Shown here in pieces: positions 55,688-64,000 of a DNA stretch of 64,000 nucleotides. The DNA is taken from assembly GCF_002163755.1 (NCBI RefSeq), contig NZ_CP015863.1, positions 1,798,001 through 1,862,000 on the forward strand. The letters are read 5' to 3'. The stretch is from Vibrio campbellii CAIM 519 = NBRC 15631 = ATCC 25920 (lineage in GTDB: Bacteria > Pseudomonadota > Gammaproteobacteria > Enterobacterales > Vibrionaceae). Position numbers and translations under genes: made by a program. The notes under the pieces were generated by a model, which saw nothing but the letters and a program-made list of their open reading frames with translations, searched no databases and was not told the DNA's origin. Every line of letters starts with the position of its first letter. Within the stretch, counting starts at the first letter, position 1.

Positions 55688-55921
55688 AACACGGTAATCC
55701 ATTGTGCTCAATGGTATAGAGCACAATTGGCAAATGCGACGTCAGTTTCTGACATCGCAGTACACAACATGCTGTACAGATTTACCTCAGGTTAGTTGCT
55801 GAAATTAACATCTCCCAAAATGTTACACCCTGAATAGCATTGATTTAATTAATAAGACTTCTATTTATATTCTGTGTTTTTATATAGAAAAGGATACTTT
55901 CAGGTTTTGAATCAAAATAAT

Positions 55922-55956
55922 AAAAAAAACCTAGTTAGCTGTAAGAGCTAACTAGG
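55922..55956 (-). terminator. Terminator (minus strand)
   Basis: CCTAGTTAGCT / AGCTAACTAGG, 11-bp perfect stem with a five-base loop. On the minus strand it is followed by eight T. It ends transcripts from the hemerythrin-like gene. Confidence 0.82.
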
Positions 55957-56199
55957 TAAGTTCTAACTAGATAGGGATATCCAGTTAGGCCCGTTGTGTG
56001 CAAATGTGAGTACGCAGAAATATAACGCATCATTACAATACTGATGTTTCTTACATTTTACCATTATGACTCTCACATCTTATGACCTTATAAAAAACAT
56101 ATGTATTACTAGCCATAAATAGAGGGAATTAAAGGTCATAAGTTCGTTCATCAGTATGATCTACTATGAACAAGCACCTCAGCGTCGCTTGAGCTGAAG

Positions 56200-56862
56200 T
56201 TATGCACATCCCAGCTGGTGACGTAGGAAATTGAAATCGCCTTGAGCTATATAGTGCTTAAGCATCATTAACACGGAGTGAAAAAAGGGTTCTGGAGCCG
56301 CTTCTTTTAGACCATTCATAATGGCCAATCGCTCTGATTGGTTAAGCGCAGGCACAATGTATTTAAACCATACGCTCACTTGCTCTGGAGTTAAAGACGA
56401 CATGACATCGTGGTGCAATTGCATTAACTCTTTATCAGTAAAGTTTGTCCACAATAGTTCATTGATGTCACTTTCTTCCATCTCCATATGGGCTAAATAA
56501 GCAGAATGAAAATTATTAATCATGGAATAGAACATCTGACTATGCGACAAGACTGGTTGTTGATTGAGTATATGCAGCTGCTTTTTTAAGTTACCTAGTT
56601 GCTGCTCAACATCTCTATGTTCGCTTAGGTTATGAGTCGTGCTGCCCGGTTGTTTGTTTTCTAAAGCGCGTAAAACGACGGACTCTTCGGAATTAGCATG
56701 AAGATCAAGCAACAAAAAAACCTCATCGGCAAGGCTATTCAAGGCTTCTAACTGTTGAGTATCTGTACACTCTACCTGACCTGTAAGCCTACTAAGCTGG
56801 GCGATTGCGTTGCGTAATCCTTTGTGAGGAAAAGTAAAAAGGTTTAATCTGGTTGAAGTCAT
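56200..56862 (-). CDS. Hemerythrin-like (HHE) domain protein
   Basis: A 220-residue helical protein. The first 150 residues show the spaced metal-ligand pattern of hemerythrin HHE domains: FPHKGLR, LHANSEE, SEHRDVE, FHSAYLAHMEMEE. They are followed by a helical tail. Such proteins bind a di-iron site and sense or carry oxygen or nitric oxide. TAGGAG precedes the ATG. It is co-directional with the SnoaL-like gene, 34 bases downstream of it, so probably one operon. Confidence 0.82.
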   Translation of the reverse strand: MTSTRLNLFTFPHKGLRNAIAQLSRLTGQVECTDTQQLEALNSLADEVFLLLDLHANSEESVVLRALENKQPGSTTHNLSEHRDVEQQLGNLKKQLHILNQQPVLSHSQMFYSMINNFHSAYLAHMEMEESDINELLWTNFTDKELMQLHHDVMSSLTPEQVSVWFKYIVPALNQSERLAIMNGLKEAAPEPFFHSVLMMLKHYIAQGDFNFLRHQLGCA

Positions 56863-56896
56863 AAAAGGCTCCTAAAGGCAAACGAGTAAGGATGTA

Positions 56897-57319
56897 TTAG
56901 CGATCCCAGAACTTATCTTCTGTTGCTTGATCAGATGAAAACAACCAGATTTCGGTGATTTTCTCATTGCTGAGTTTGAATAAGTCGGTTCCTTCCATAT
57001 GGATACTGTGTTCTACACCGTCGATATTTCTTTGGCCTGAAAATAGTACAGGTACGGAGACTAAATCATCGCTTGCCATTGGTTGAGCATTTGGGTGTAC
57101 TGCAAAAGATCCTTGTGTTTTGGTCATCATGTCCGCCACCATTGCACCGATTTCTGCTATGCCACTTTTCTTACCAGAGAATTGGTTGTCGCCAGGCTGA
57201 TGCCAAATAACATTCTCGTCGAGTAGGCTTGCAAATTTACTCATGTCACCGACCGCAAGACTAGCAAAGTAAGAGCTTACGACTGCGATATTATCTTTTT
57301 GGGTCTTTAAATCAGACAT
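56897..57319 (-). CDS. SnoaL-like/NTF2-fold protein
   Basis: A 140-residue cone-shaped alpha+beta (NTF2-like) protein of the SnoaL-like group. N-terminal helices with FASLAVGDMSKFASLLDENVIWHQPGD and the later GTDLFKLSNEKITEIWLFSSD are typical. Members are small ketosteroid-isomerase-like enzymes or binding proteins. Divergent from a LysR regulator, which probably controls it. Confidence 0.85.
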   Translation of the reverse strand: MSDLKTQKDNIAVVSSYFASLAVGDMSKFASLLDENVIWHQPGDNQFSGKKSGIAEIGAMVADMMTKTQGSFAVHPNAQPMASDDLVSVPVLFSGQRNIDGVEHSIHMEGTDLFKLSNEKITEIWLFSSDQATEDKFWDR

Positions 57320-57447
57320 TTATCTTTCCTTTCTAAGTTGGTTTGTGTTTTTAAGTTGGTGCGATGAAGGTACTTTAGAAGAAATTATTTGTATCAGTAA
57401 GGGAGTAAGTTAAGATTTCACTGTTACGAAAAACGGAATAATAGATC

Positions 57448-58335
57448 ATGCAGTTACAAAGATTGAAAGCCATGGCGGTATTTGCAGCCGTTGTACAAAC
57501 CGGTAGCTTTAATAAAGCCGCTGCGTTGCTTGGTTTGAGTAGACCTGCGGTGAGTGAGCAAATCAAGAAGTTAGAAACACTACTAAAAGTCAGAGTATTA
57601 CAACGCTCTACACGTATGATGAACTTAACGCCCGATGGTGAGAAGATATTACCTTTAGCTCAATCGGTATTAGATTCGTTATTAATGACTGAACGTGTTC
57701 TGTCCAAAGATGAAATGGTCGGAAAAATCTGCCTGACAGCCACTTATGATATTGCACATAACTGGTTGTTACCCCGAATCAAGACATTCTCTGAGCAATA
57801 CCCCAATATTGAGTTTGATTTTCTCATTACTGATGACAAAGTGGACTTAATAAAAAATCAGGTAGATTTGGCAGTAAGAGTCTCTGCAATGAGTGAATAT
57901 GGTTTTGTGGCAAGAAAAGTCTTTGATGATGAATTAGAGGTCTATGCAGCTCCGCAATACTTGCAGTCACTCTCTGAGCCTATCAGTGATGAGAATTTGC
58001 TTGAACAACGTTGGGTTCTGCTCAAGCGAGTGAGTGAAAATGGGGATATCTGGCTACAAAACAGCACTGAGAAGCGACGTTTCACGCCGATCAACCCTAT
58101 ACATACCAACTCTCCCATTTTTTCAAGGGACTTAATCTTATCAGGAATGGGGATTGGGCTACTGATTAACAACATTAGCCGCAGCTATATCGACTCAGGT
58201 GAATTGGTTCAAGTACTTCCCGACTGGAAGGCTCAGCAACTCTCTTGTTATTTACTTTATCCCAGTCGAGAAAACTTGCCAAAACGAATGCGTATACTGA
58301 TTAACTTTTTATTAAACTCAAAATCTATCAGTTAA
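57448..58335 (+). CDS. LysR-family transcriptional regulator
   Basis: A 295-residue LysR regulator. The N-terminal winged HTH (about 1-62, TGSFNKAAALLGLSRPAVSEQIKKLE) is complete, and the effector-binding domain spans about 90-290. It is of the CrgA/DsdC-like subgroup with a short linker. Its position divergent to the SnoaL/hemerythrin pair suggests it regulates them. No effector can be assigned. Confidence 0.93.
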   Translation: MQLQRLKAMAVFAAVVQTGSFNKAAALLGLSRPAVSEQIKKLETLLKVRVLQRSTRMMNLTPDGEKILPLAQSVLDSLLMTERVLSKDEMVGKICLTATYDIAHNWLLPRIKTFSEQYPNIEFDFLITDDKVDLIKNQVDLAVRVSAMSEYGFVARKVFDDELEVYAAPQYLQSLSEPISDENLLEQRWVLLKRVSENGDIWLQNSTEKRRFTPINPIHTNSPIFSRDLILSGMGIGLLINNISRSYIDSGELVQVLPDWKAQQLSCYLLYPSRENLPKRMRILINFLLNSKSIS

Positions 58336-59315
58336 GCCTCTATCCAAGTAGATATCTTCCAAAACGAAAAGAGCGGCCCAAACCAAGCTCCATTCGTGTA
58401 AGTCAACTCGTTATCCAGTCTGCTCCAAATACCTTAAGTGATAGGAATAGGAGTTAACGTTTGGGCGCTTTTTGGACCCAACTTTTCGAAGTCAACATCC
58501 CAAAATGACCAAACATATATAAATCCCTAAATCTTAGGTTGACGTGCTAGATGATTCTTGTCCAATTAGATAGAAAAGGCATATTTGCCTACAAACTCGT
58601 CAAAAGGCGTAACTTCTCTGATAAGTTCGGACGTTTATCAAAAGAAATACAAGACTAGTTAGATACAGCGATCGATAAGGTTTTAGAAGAGGAATAGTAT
58701 TTTGCAGAATCACTAGTAAGTTAGTAGTAGCCTTTTATCCAACTGATGGGAAGTTTTGCGACAAAACCAAGTCTGACAATGGCAGCATAGCTTGTTTCTT
58801 TACATGAATAAAGTGAGTACATCCCTCATAAAAAGGCTTGGTGAATCGCCAAGCCAATGCATGTATTTATTGCTTACACCTTTAATTAGTCTAAATCGAC
58901 GATTTGATTAGCTGACGATCTTTTGATTTCGGCCGTAAACCGCTACCGCTCTTAACGTTTTTTGCTTGAGTAGTGGGTTTTATTTTTGAAATACCTCCTA
59001 TTTTTCAACTAGAAAAATAAATGTTAATTGCATTTATTTGCAGTGCAAATTAATGTTGACCGCAAGTGGTAGTGTGGCCTGCTTTGGAAAATTAGTTCCT
59101 GTCAGTTAACCATCACAATTAGAAATACTCATGTAAAAAATGAATAGTCGATCGGATTGCAACCACTCTGACAAGTTAAGTTCTGGGGTAACCCCAACAT
59201 GTTTATGTCTCAGCGTGACTTCAAGCTATCGTTCACGATACCACTAAGCTTCTAATTCTCAAGGTCTCACTTAAGAATGAGACCTAATTCCAATCCAATA
59301 AGGTTAATAAATATA
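58336..59315. other. Gene-less stretch before chitobiase
   Basis: No intact gene seen. At 58551-58697 a broken short frame (MILVQLDRKGIFAYKLVKRR, FSDKFGRLSKEIQD, stop, LDTAIDKVLEEE) looks like the end of a small, perhaps toxin-like, gene. Its tail recurs near 63375. A GGCTTGG / CCAAGCC hairpin at 58835-58855 has a T-run on the minus strand. Promoter elements for the chitobiase are expected in the last 200 bases. Confidence 0.5.
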
Positions 59316-61916
59316 ATGGGTATGAAACTGTCTCTATTGGCAAGCGCAATTGCACTAGCGTCTACGAGTGTTATGGCTAGCGATATCGACCAAAAAGATG
59401 TTGACTATGCTGCTAAGAATTTAAAACTAACGACTAGCCTAGTTGCTAACAAGCCTAAGGACTGTCCGCCGGAAGCGCCTTGGGGCGCCTGCTACCGTGT
59501 TGAAATCAACCTAGAAAACACAGGTAGCAAATCGCTTAACGAGAATGTGGAGATTTATTTTTCAAGCATTCACCGTACCCTTGGTTCCAAGAGCGAAGAG
59601 TTTAAAGTTGAGCACATCAACGGCGATTTGCACAAAATCACAACAACTGAAAAATTCAAAGGCTTGAAGGGCGGCAAAACCAAATCCTTCCAAGTTGATT
59701 TCATGAACTGGATTGTGTCTAACTCTGACTTCATGCCTAATTACTATGTTGCAAGCGAAGACTTGGAAGGTCGGAACATTCTAAACACGGTACCTATTGA
59801 CGCTGTCCACATTACTGAAGAAGTATCAGGCTTCACGACGGGTATTAAACATACTCCAAATCAACTTAAGCGTACTGCGAATGACTTATTGCCAGCAGCT
59901 ACAGCAACAACTCGTTACGAGCAATACTCTAAAGTGAAAGACCTGGGTGCTGATGCTGTATCTGCGCACATCCTGCCAACTCCGCTAGAGACGTCTGTTT
60001 ACGAAGGTTTTCTAAATATTGCACAAGGTATCAACATCGTTAGCGATGCTCTGCCTGCTGACCAAGTTGAAGCGCTGAACTTTCGCTTCGAAACTTTGGG
60101 TGTAAATACGGGCACAGGCGTTCCAGTTAATGTAACCATTAAAGCGGATTCTTCCAAGAAGTCAGGTGCTTACACTCTGGATGTAACTAGCAGTGGTATT
60201 CGAATTGTCGGTGTTGACAAAGCAGGTGCGTTTTACGGTGTTCAGTCTCTAGCAGGTCTGGTAACTGTTGGTAAGGACACGATTAATCAGGTGTCTATCA
60301 ATGATGAACCTCGCCTAGATTACCGTGGCATGCATATGGATGTTTCTCGTAACTTCCACTCTAAAGAGCTCGTATTCCGCTTCCTAGACCAAATGGCAGC
60401 GTACAAGATGAACAAATTCCACTTCCATCTAGCAGATGATGAAGGTTGGCGTTTGGAAATTAACGGTCTTCCAGAACTAACACAAGTTGGTGCTCACCGT
60501 TGCCATGACGTAGAACAAAACAAGTGTATGATGCCTCAGTTAGGCTCGGGTGCTGAACTACCAAATAACGGTTCTGGCTATTACACTCGTGAAGACTACA
60601 AAGAGATTCTAGCTTACGCTAGCGCTCGTAACATCCAAGTAATCCCTTCAATGGATATGCCGGGACACAGTCTGGCGGCAGTGAAGTCAATGGAAGCTCG
60701 TTACCGTAAGTTCATGGCAGAAGGTGATGTTGTTAAAGCAGAAATGTACCTACTTTCTGATCCTAACGACACAACTCAGTATTACTCAATTCAGCACTAC
60801 CAAGACAACACGATTAATCCATGTATGGAATCAAGCTTTGTCTTCATGGACAAAGTAATTGATGAAATCAATAAGCTACACAAGGAAGGTGGTCAGCCTC
60901 TAACTGATTACCACATCGGTGCTGATGAGACAGCAGGCGCATGGGGTGATTCTCCTGAATGTCGTAAGATGTTCGTAGCTCCTGAAAGTGGCGTTAAGAA
61001 TGCTAAAGACATTAACGGTTACTTCATCAACCGTATCAGCCACATCCTAGATGCTAAAGGTTTGACTCTTGGTGCATGGAACGATGGCTTATCTCATAAG
61101 GCACTTGATGCATCTAGTCTAGCGGGCAATCCACCTAAAGCTTGGGTGTGGGGTACAATGTTCTGGGGTGGTGTTGACCAATACAACAGCTTCTCTAACA
61201 AAGGCTACGATGTTGTGGTAACTCCGCCGGATGCATACTACTTCGATATGCCCTACGAGAATGACCCAGAAGAGCGCGGTTACTACTGGGCGACTCGTTT
61301 CAACGACACTAAGAAAGTGTTCTCATTCATGCCTGAAAACGTGCCTGCTAACGTTGAGTGGATGACTGACCGTATGGGTGCGAAAATCTCAGCAACAACA
61401 GGTGAGAAGACTCATGATTTCCTCGGTGTTCAAGGCGCTCTCTGGTCTGAAACAATACGTACAGATGCTCAAGTTGAGTACATGGTTCTGCCTCGTATGA
61501 TTGCCGTTGCTGAGCGTGGTTGGCATAAAGCCTCTTGGGAAGAAGAGCATAAAGAAGGGATTACATACACTTCAAATGTTGACGGGCATGAAGGTACTAC
61601 TCACCTGAACGACAACATTGCTGCTCGTGACGCTGACTGGGCTCACTTCTCTAACATCCTAGGCTACAAAGAAATGCCTAAGCTAGATAAAGCAGGCATT
61701 ACTTACCGTCTGCCAGTTCTTGGTGCTGTTATCAAAAACAATATCCTTGATGTTGTGACAGAGTTCCACGGTGTTGCCATCCAATATTCATTGGATGGCA
61801 AAACGTGGCATAAGTACGACGATACTAAGAAGCCCCAAGTGAGTACTAAGGCGCTCGTTCGTTCAGTATCGACAAACGGTCGTACAGGTCGTGCGGTTGA
61901 AGTTCTAGCTAAGTAA
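59316..61916 (+). CDS. Beta-N-acetylhexosaminidase (chitobiase), GH20
   Basis: An 866-residue exported glycosidase that splits GlcNAc from chitobiose and other chitin fragments. It has a signal peptide (about 1-22), an N-terminal CHB_HEX carbohydrate-binding domain (to about 190), a GH20b domain, the GH20 barrel (about 320-760) and a C-terminal CHB_HEX_C immunoglobulin-like domain. The catalytic Asp-Glu pair is in HIGADETAGAWG (Asp537-Glu538). The start at 59316 is chosen because AAGG and an immediate signal peptide follow; an upstream ATG (59277) lacks a site. No lipobox, so it is periplasmic rather than a lipoprotein. Supports a chitin-feeding marine lifestyle. Confidence 0.95.
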   Translation: MGMKLSLLASAIALASTSVMASDIDQKDVDYAAKNLKLTTSLVANKPKDCPPEAPWGACYRVEINLENTGSKSLNENVEIYFSSIHRTLGSKSEEFKVEHINGDLHKITTTEKFKGLKGGKTKSFQVDFMNWIVSNSDFMPNYYVASEDLEGRNILNTVPIDAVHITEEVSGFTTGIKHTPNQLKRTANDLLPAATATTRYEQYSKVKDLGADAVSAHILPTPLETSVYEGFLNIAQGINIVSDALPADQVEALNFRFETLGVNTGTGVPVNVTIKADSSKKSGAYTLDVTSSGIRIVGVDKAGAFYGVQSLAGLVTVGKDTINQVSINDEPRLDYRGMHMDVSRNFHSKELVFRFLDQMAAYKMNKFHFHLADDEGWRLEINGLPELTQVGAHRCHDVEQNKCMMPQLGSGAELPNNGSGYYTREDYKEILAYASARNIQVIPSMDMPGHSLAAVKSMEARYRKFMAEGDVVKAEMYLLSDPNDTTQYYSIQHYQDNTINPCMESSFVFMDKVIDEINKLHKEGGQPLTDYHIGADETAGAWGDSPECRKMFVAPESGVKNAKDINGYFINRISHILDAKGLTLGAWNDGLSHKALDASSLAGNPPKAWVWGTMFWGGVDQYNSFSNKGYDVVVTPPDAYYFDMPYENDPEERGYYWATRFNDTKKVFSFMPENVPANVEWMTDRMGAKISATTGEKTHDFLGVQGALWSETIRTDAQVEYMVLPRMIAVAERGWHKASWEEEHKEGITYTSNVDGHEGTTHLNDNIAARDADWAHFSNILGYKEMPKLDKAGITYRLPVLGAVIKNNILDVVTEFHGVAIQYSLDGKTWHKYDDTKKPQVSTKALVRSVSTNGRTGRAVEVLAK

Positions 61917-61927
61917 TAACAAGAATT

Positions 61928-61966
61928 GGCTAGCGGGGTGCTCCAAGTCCTTGCACCCTGTTAGCC
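61928..61966 (+). terminator. Hairpin after chitobiase gene
   Basis: GGCTAGCGGGGTGC pairs with GCACCCTGTTAGCC (12 of 14), 11-base loop. No T-run; probable terminator or 3-prime stabiliser. Confidence 0.55.
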
Positions 61967-61977
61967 ACCTCAATTGA

Positions 61978-62187
61978 CTAGTGGAGCTTTTTGAATTGGT
62001 TAGTCTTCCATTCTAAGGCATCAATTAAAACTTGCTCATACATGCCAGCCCAATCGTAAAAGAAAGGTGCAAAGCTTGGTCCGCCTGTAATATGAGAAAG
62101 GCCAGCAAAGATTACGTATTCCACTGTGTCACCGGTTCTAAACCGCCCACCAAATAAGTGCAATTGTCTGTCACTCCCCTCACCCAA
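61978..62187 (-). CDS. Hypothetical small protein or gene fragment
   Basis: A 69-codon frame with plausible composition (HLFGGRFRTGDTVEYVIFAG), no ribosome site seen. Together with the frame at 62242-62442 it could be a broken single gene on the minus strand. No family recognised. Confidence 0.35.
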   Translation of the reverse strand: MGEGSDRQLHLFGGRFRTGDTVEYVIFAGLSHITGGPSFAPFFYDWAGMYEQVLIDALEWKTNQFKKLH

Positions 62188-62241
62188 TTCGATAGTAAAA
62201 GCATGGTTGTACGCAAGCGAGACTTAAAAGAGCAATAAGTC

Positions 62242-62442
62242 TCAACCTACCAAAAAGTATTTTGCTGTAGCGACTGCATCAAAACATCTTGCTTGAAACA
62301 CTAAACTCCACTCCTTATGCCAATATGTAGAAATCTTGACGAAGTAGCCTTTAACCTCTAAGTGTTGCTCATCCAACATTTTTTGGTTAGTCGCTATACC
62401 ATCAGCATTTAAGATAAATCCACAGCTAAATTTGCTCGTCAA
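62242..62442 (-). CDS. Hypothetical small protein or gene fragment
   Basis: A 66-codon frame (starting MTSKFSCGFILNADG) with a protein-like sequence, directly upstream of the frame at 61978-62187. It may be the N-terminal part of the same decayed gene. No family recognised. Confidence 0.35.
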   Translation of the reverse strand: MTSKFSCGFILNADGIATNQKMLDEQHLEVKGYFVKISTYWHKEWSLVFQARCFDAVATAKYFLVG

Positions 62443-62557
62443 ATCGAGCGCAGTTTTATTTTAAAACACTCATACCCCCACTCTGCCTAAAAAGAGATGT
62501 TATTGTTTGTGACGATAACGTACGCTAGAAATTTTTATTATCATTACTGAGGTGCTC

Positions 62558-63094
62558 ATGTACAATTATTTTGCATCCGCGTTAGCTTTGCTCCCTGCAC
62601 TTACCTTCGCGGCACCAAGTTACAACTGCAAACAAGTCAGCCAGATCGCGGAACAAGTTATTTGTGGTAGCCAAGAACTCGCCAACTTAGACCTTTTAAT
62701 TGCTAAACAGTATAGAAATGCTCTTAGCGAGGCTAGCTCGAAGAATGACAAACAGTCTTTGCGTCAGGCTCAGAGAGTGTGGGTTCAAAATAGAAACGAG
62801 TGCGAGTACAGCTTTGACTGCCTGAAGACTGAGAGCTTAGAGAGACTTAGCATTTTGAAGACGAGGGAGTCAGTTGTTTTTTCATGGGGAGGAGTTCTTC
62901 GCCAATTACCCAATTTAGAGTCCGACCAAGTTGGCTCAACTTATGAGAGGCAGCCAATTGCTATCTTGCAAGAAACGTCCAATTATTGGAATGGCTATCC
63001 TTGGTTTAAGGTCTCAGTCTCTGGAAAAACCGCGTACCAATGGGGTGGTATTATTTGTGATAAGCTCCGCCCAAAGAAGACCTTTTGCGAATAA
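62558..63094 (+). CDS. LprI-like (DUF1311) protein with SH3-like tail
   Basis: A 178-residue exported protein: signal peptide (cleaved near FAA) and an LprI/DUF1311 lysozyme-inhibitor-like domain. The domain has the pattern CKQVSQIAEQVICGSQELANLD and four cysteines (CNEC-type spacing: CEYSFDC). A C-terminal beta region (about 100-178) resembles a bacterial SH3 domain. It possibly protects or binds peptidoglycan; the role is inferred. ATG 62558 has GAGG five bases upstream; a GTG at 62552 lies within that site. Confidence 0.8.
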   Translation: MYNYFASALALLPALTFAAPSYNCKQVSQIAEQVICGSQELANLDLLIAKQYRNALSEASSKNDKQSLRQAQRVWVQNRNECEYSFDCLKTESLERLSILKTRESVVFSWGGVLRQLPNLESDQVGSTYERQPIAILQETSNYWNGYPWFKVSVSGKTAYQWGGIICDKLRPKKTFCE

Positions 63095-63473
63095 AAATAA
63101 TCGGTAAAATCTCTGTTTCAGAAAGCATTGATTGCTATTCCTTAACGATTTCGGGGACGGGTTCATTTAAAAACGATGGTAGCGGAGTCTTAAAAGGGAC
63201 ATGCAGCTCATAAAACCTCTATCCACTCCCTTGCGATGACTGCGTCCCTTTTGGATAACTCCCTGGTAAGTCCACTCTGCCGTCAAACACAATTTATCTG
63301 CACAGAGACCCTGATTTACTCAAAATTTGGGGCTTATGCTGGCTAAGCCGTACCTAATGCTTATATATAATCGCTGAAGTTCTAGAAGAGAGGTGGCCTT
63401 TGTAGAATCACCTGTAAGTTGGATAGCACGTCCGATGTCCAACTTATTTGGGAAGTTTTTGGACAAAATCGAG
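63095..63473. other. Gene-less stretch with gene-tail repeat
   Basis: No gene seen. The segment about 63371-63470 resembles 58661-58761 (GTAGAATCACCTGTAAGTT versus GCAGAATCACTAGTAAGTT and a shared GGGAAGTTTT-GACAAAA). Confidence 0.45.
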
Positions 63474-63508
63474 CAAAAGACAAAAGACAAAAGACAAAAG
63501 ACAAAAGA
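63474..63508 (+). repeat. Tandem repeat, five copies of CAAAAGA
   Basis: Five perfect head-to-tail copies of a 7-base unit, a microsatellite in non-coding DNA. Confidence 0.95.
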
Positions 63509-63645
63509 CAAGTAAGCGTTACAATATCAGCATTACATTCATAGCTATAAAATAAATATAAATCATATACTTATAGTAAAAACCATCATTTGAAGTGGTA
63601 TATATATGCTAGCTATTTGTTAACTTACCACTTCCTGGAAAACAA

Positions 63646-63686
63646 AAAGCCCACGCTATTTATTAATAGAGTGAGCTTTATTTTTC
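63646..63686 (+). terminator. Terminator
   Basis: AAAGC-x-CAC-x-CTATT pairs with AATAG-x-GTG-x-GCTTT around a TATT loop, followed by a long T-rich run on the plus strand. Confidence 0.65.
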
Positions 63687-63747
63687 TCTTTTCAAGTCAT
63701 TCGGAAGAAAGTGCCATTAAAATATATTTAAAATACTAAATGCAATA

Positions 63748-63890
63748 TTAACGAGCTTCAGAGAGGCTTGCCAAATAGGTATTCGTTAAATAGAAACCAC
63801 TAAACTTCTCCAAAAAGTATTGAGGTACCGTTTTGTCTGTTAAGCCCGACTTAATCAACGCGCTCTGCCATGCTTGCATTTTAGGAATAC
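63748..63890 (-). pseudogene. C-terminal remnant, possibly GST-like
   Basis: The minus strand reads IPKMQAWQSALIKSGLTDKT, VPQYFLEKFSGFYLTNTYLA and then a stop at 63748. It is very protein-like and resembles the C-terminal helices of some glutathione transferases, but is closed upstream by a stop at 63904. No start or N-terminal domain exists. Confidence 0.4.
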
Positions 63891-63896
63891 CTTTTG

Positions 63897-64000
63897 ATGC
63901 TTGCTAATTTAGATGTTGATCCTCCCGAGTTCAAGGGCTATACCCGTGCAACTTTTGATACGACGATTAATCCGTACGCTGCTTACAAGTATTCAGGTGG
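63897..64000 (+). CDS. Possible partial gene running off the window
   Basis: ATG 63897 opens a frame (MLANLDVDPPEFKGYTRATF, DTTINPYAAYKYSG) that is still open at the window end, with AGGA ten bases upstream. The product is not recognised. Too short to be sure. Confidence 0.35.
   Translation, partial: MLANLDVDPPEFKGYTRATFDTTINPYAAYKYSG

Overview
The window looks like chromosomal DNA of a marine Vibrio, most likely of the Harveyi/Parahaemolyticus group. The reasons are the zwf-pgl-gnd operon, a periplasmic chitobiase, the Vibrio-type chemoreceptor and TAXI binding protein, and an array of about 120-base attC sites of the Vibrio chromosomal-integron type. A location on the second chromosome is plausible, because V. 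cholerae keeps zwf-pgl-gnd there, but this is inference.

Bases 1-26,000 are core or niche metabolism: a GFA-family enzyme, a tctCBA tricarboxylate transporter, a TSUP exporter, a chemoreceptor, an orphan TAXI binding protein, and an aldehyde dehydrogenase divergent from a sigma-54 activator. Then come the oxidative pentose-phosphate operon, a CitA/CitB-type two-component pair, and a TolC/HlyD/ABC-permease efflux operon that has no ATPase gene.

Bases 26,000-40,060 are a gene-cassette array. It has 17 single-gene cassettes on the minus strand (NUDIX, two acetyltransferase-type loci, two GrpB, MazG-like, CHMI-like, methyltransferase, hydrolase, kinase, GST and unknowns). They are separated by 17 clear attC sites, with decayed sites and pseudogenes at both edges. 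No integrase gene is visible, so within this window it behaves as a cluster of attC sites lacking an integrase.

Bases 40,070-56,000 are accessory DNA. They hold a translationally coupled pair of large secreted proteins, one with an M91-protease-like domain whose HExxH reads HQMLH. Next is a broken repressor-like gene followed by an accessory queF copy, both between two near-identical 29-bp sequences. An eight-gene minus-strand operon (46,601-54,354) follows, with a broken 2OG-Fe dioxygenase just upstream. It encodes two radical SAM enzymes, a DegT aminotransferase, a GT-B-like protein, a phosphoribosyltransferase, a DPPY methyltransferase and two proteins that look like degenerate Trp/Tyr-tRNA synthetases. 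I consider this the best candidate for an undescribed (biosynthetic) system. A decayed umuDC with an SOS box follows.

Bases 56,000-64,000 hold a hemerythrin-like gene, a SnoaL-like gene divergent from a LysR regulator, the chitobiase, an LprI-like protein, simple repeats and gene remnants. The window ends inside a possible partial gene.
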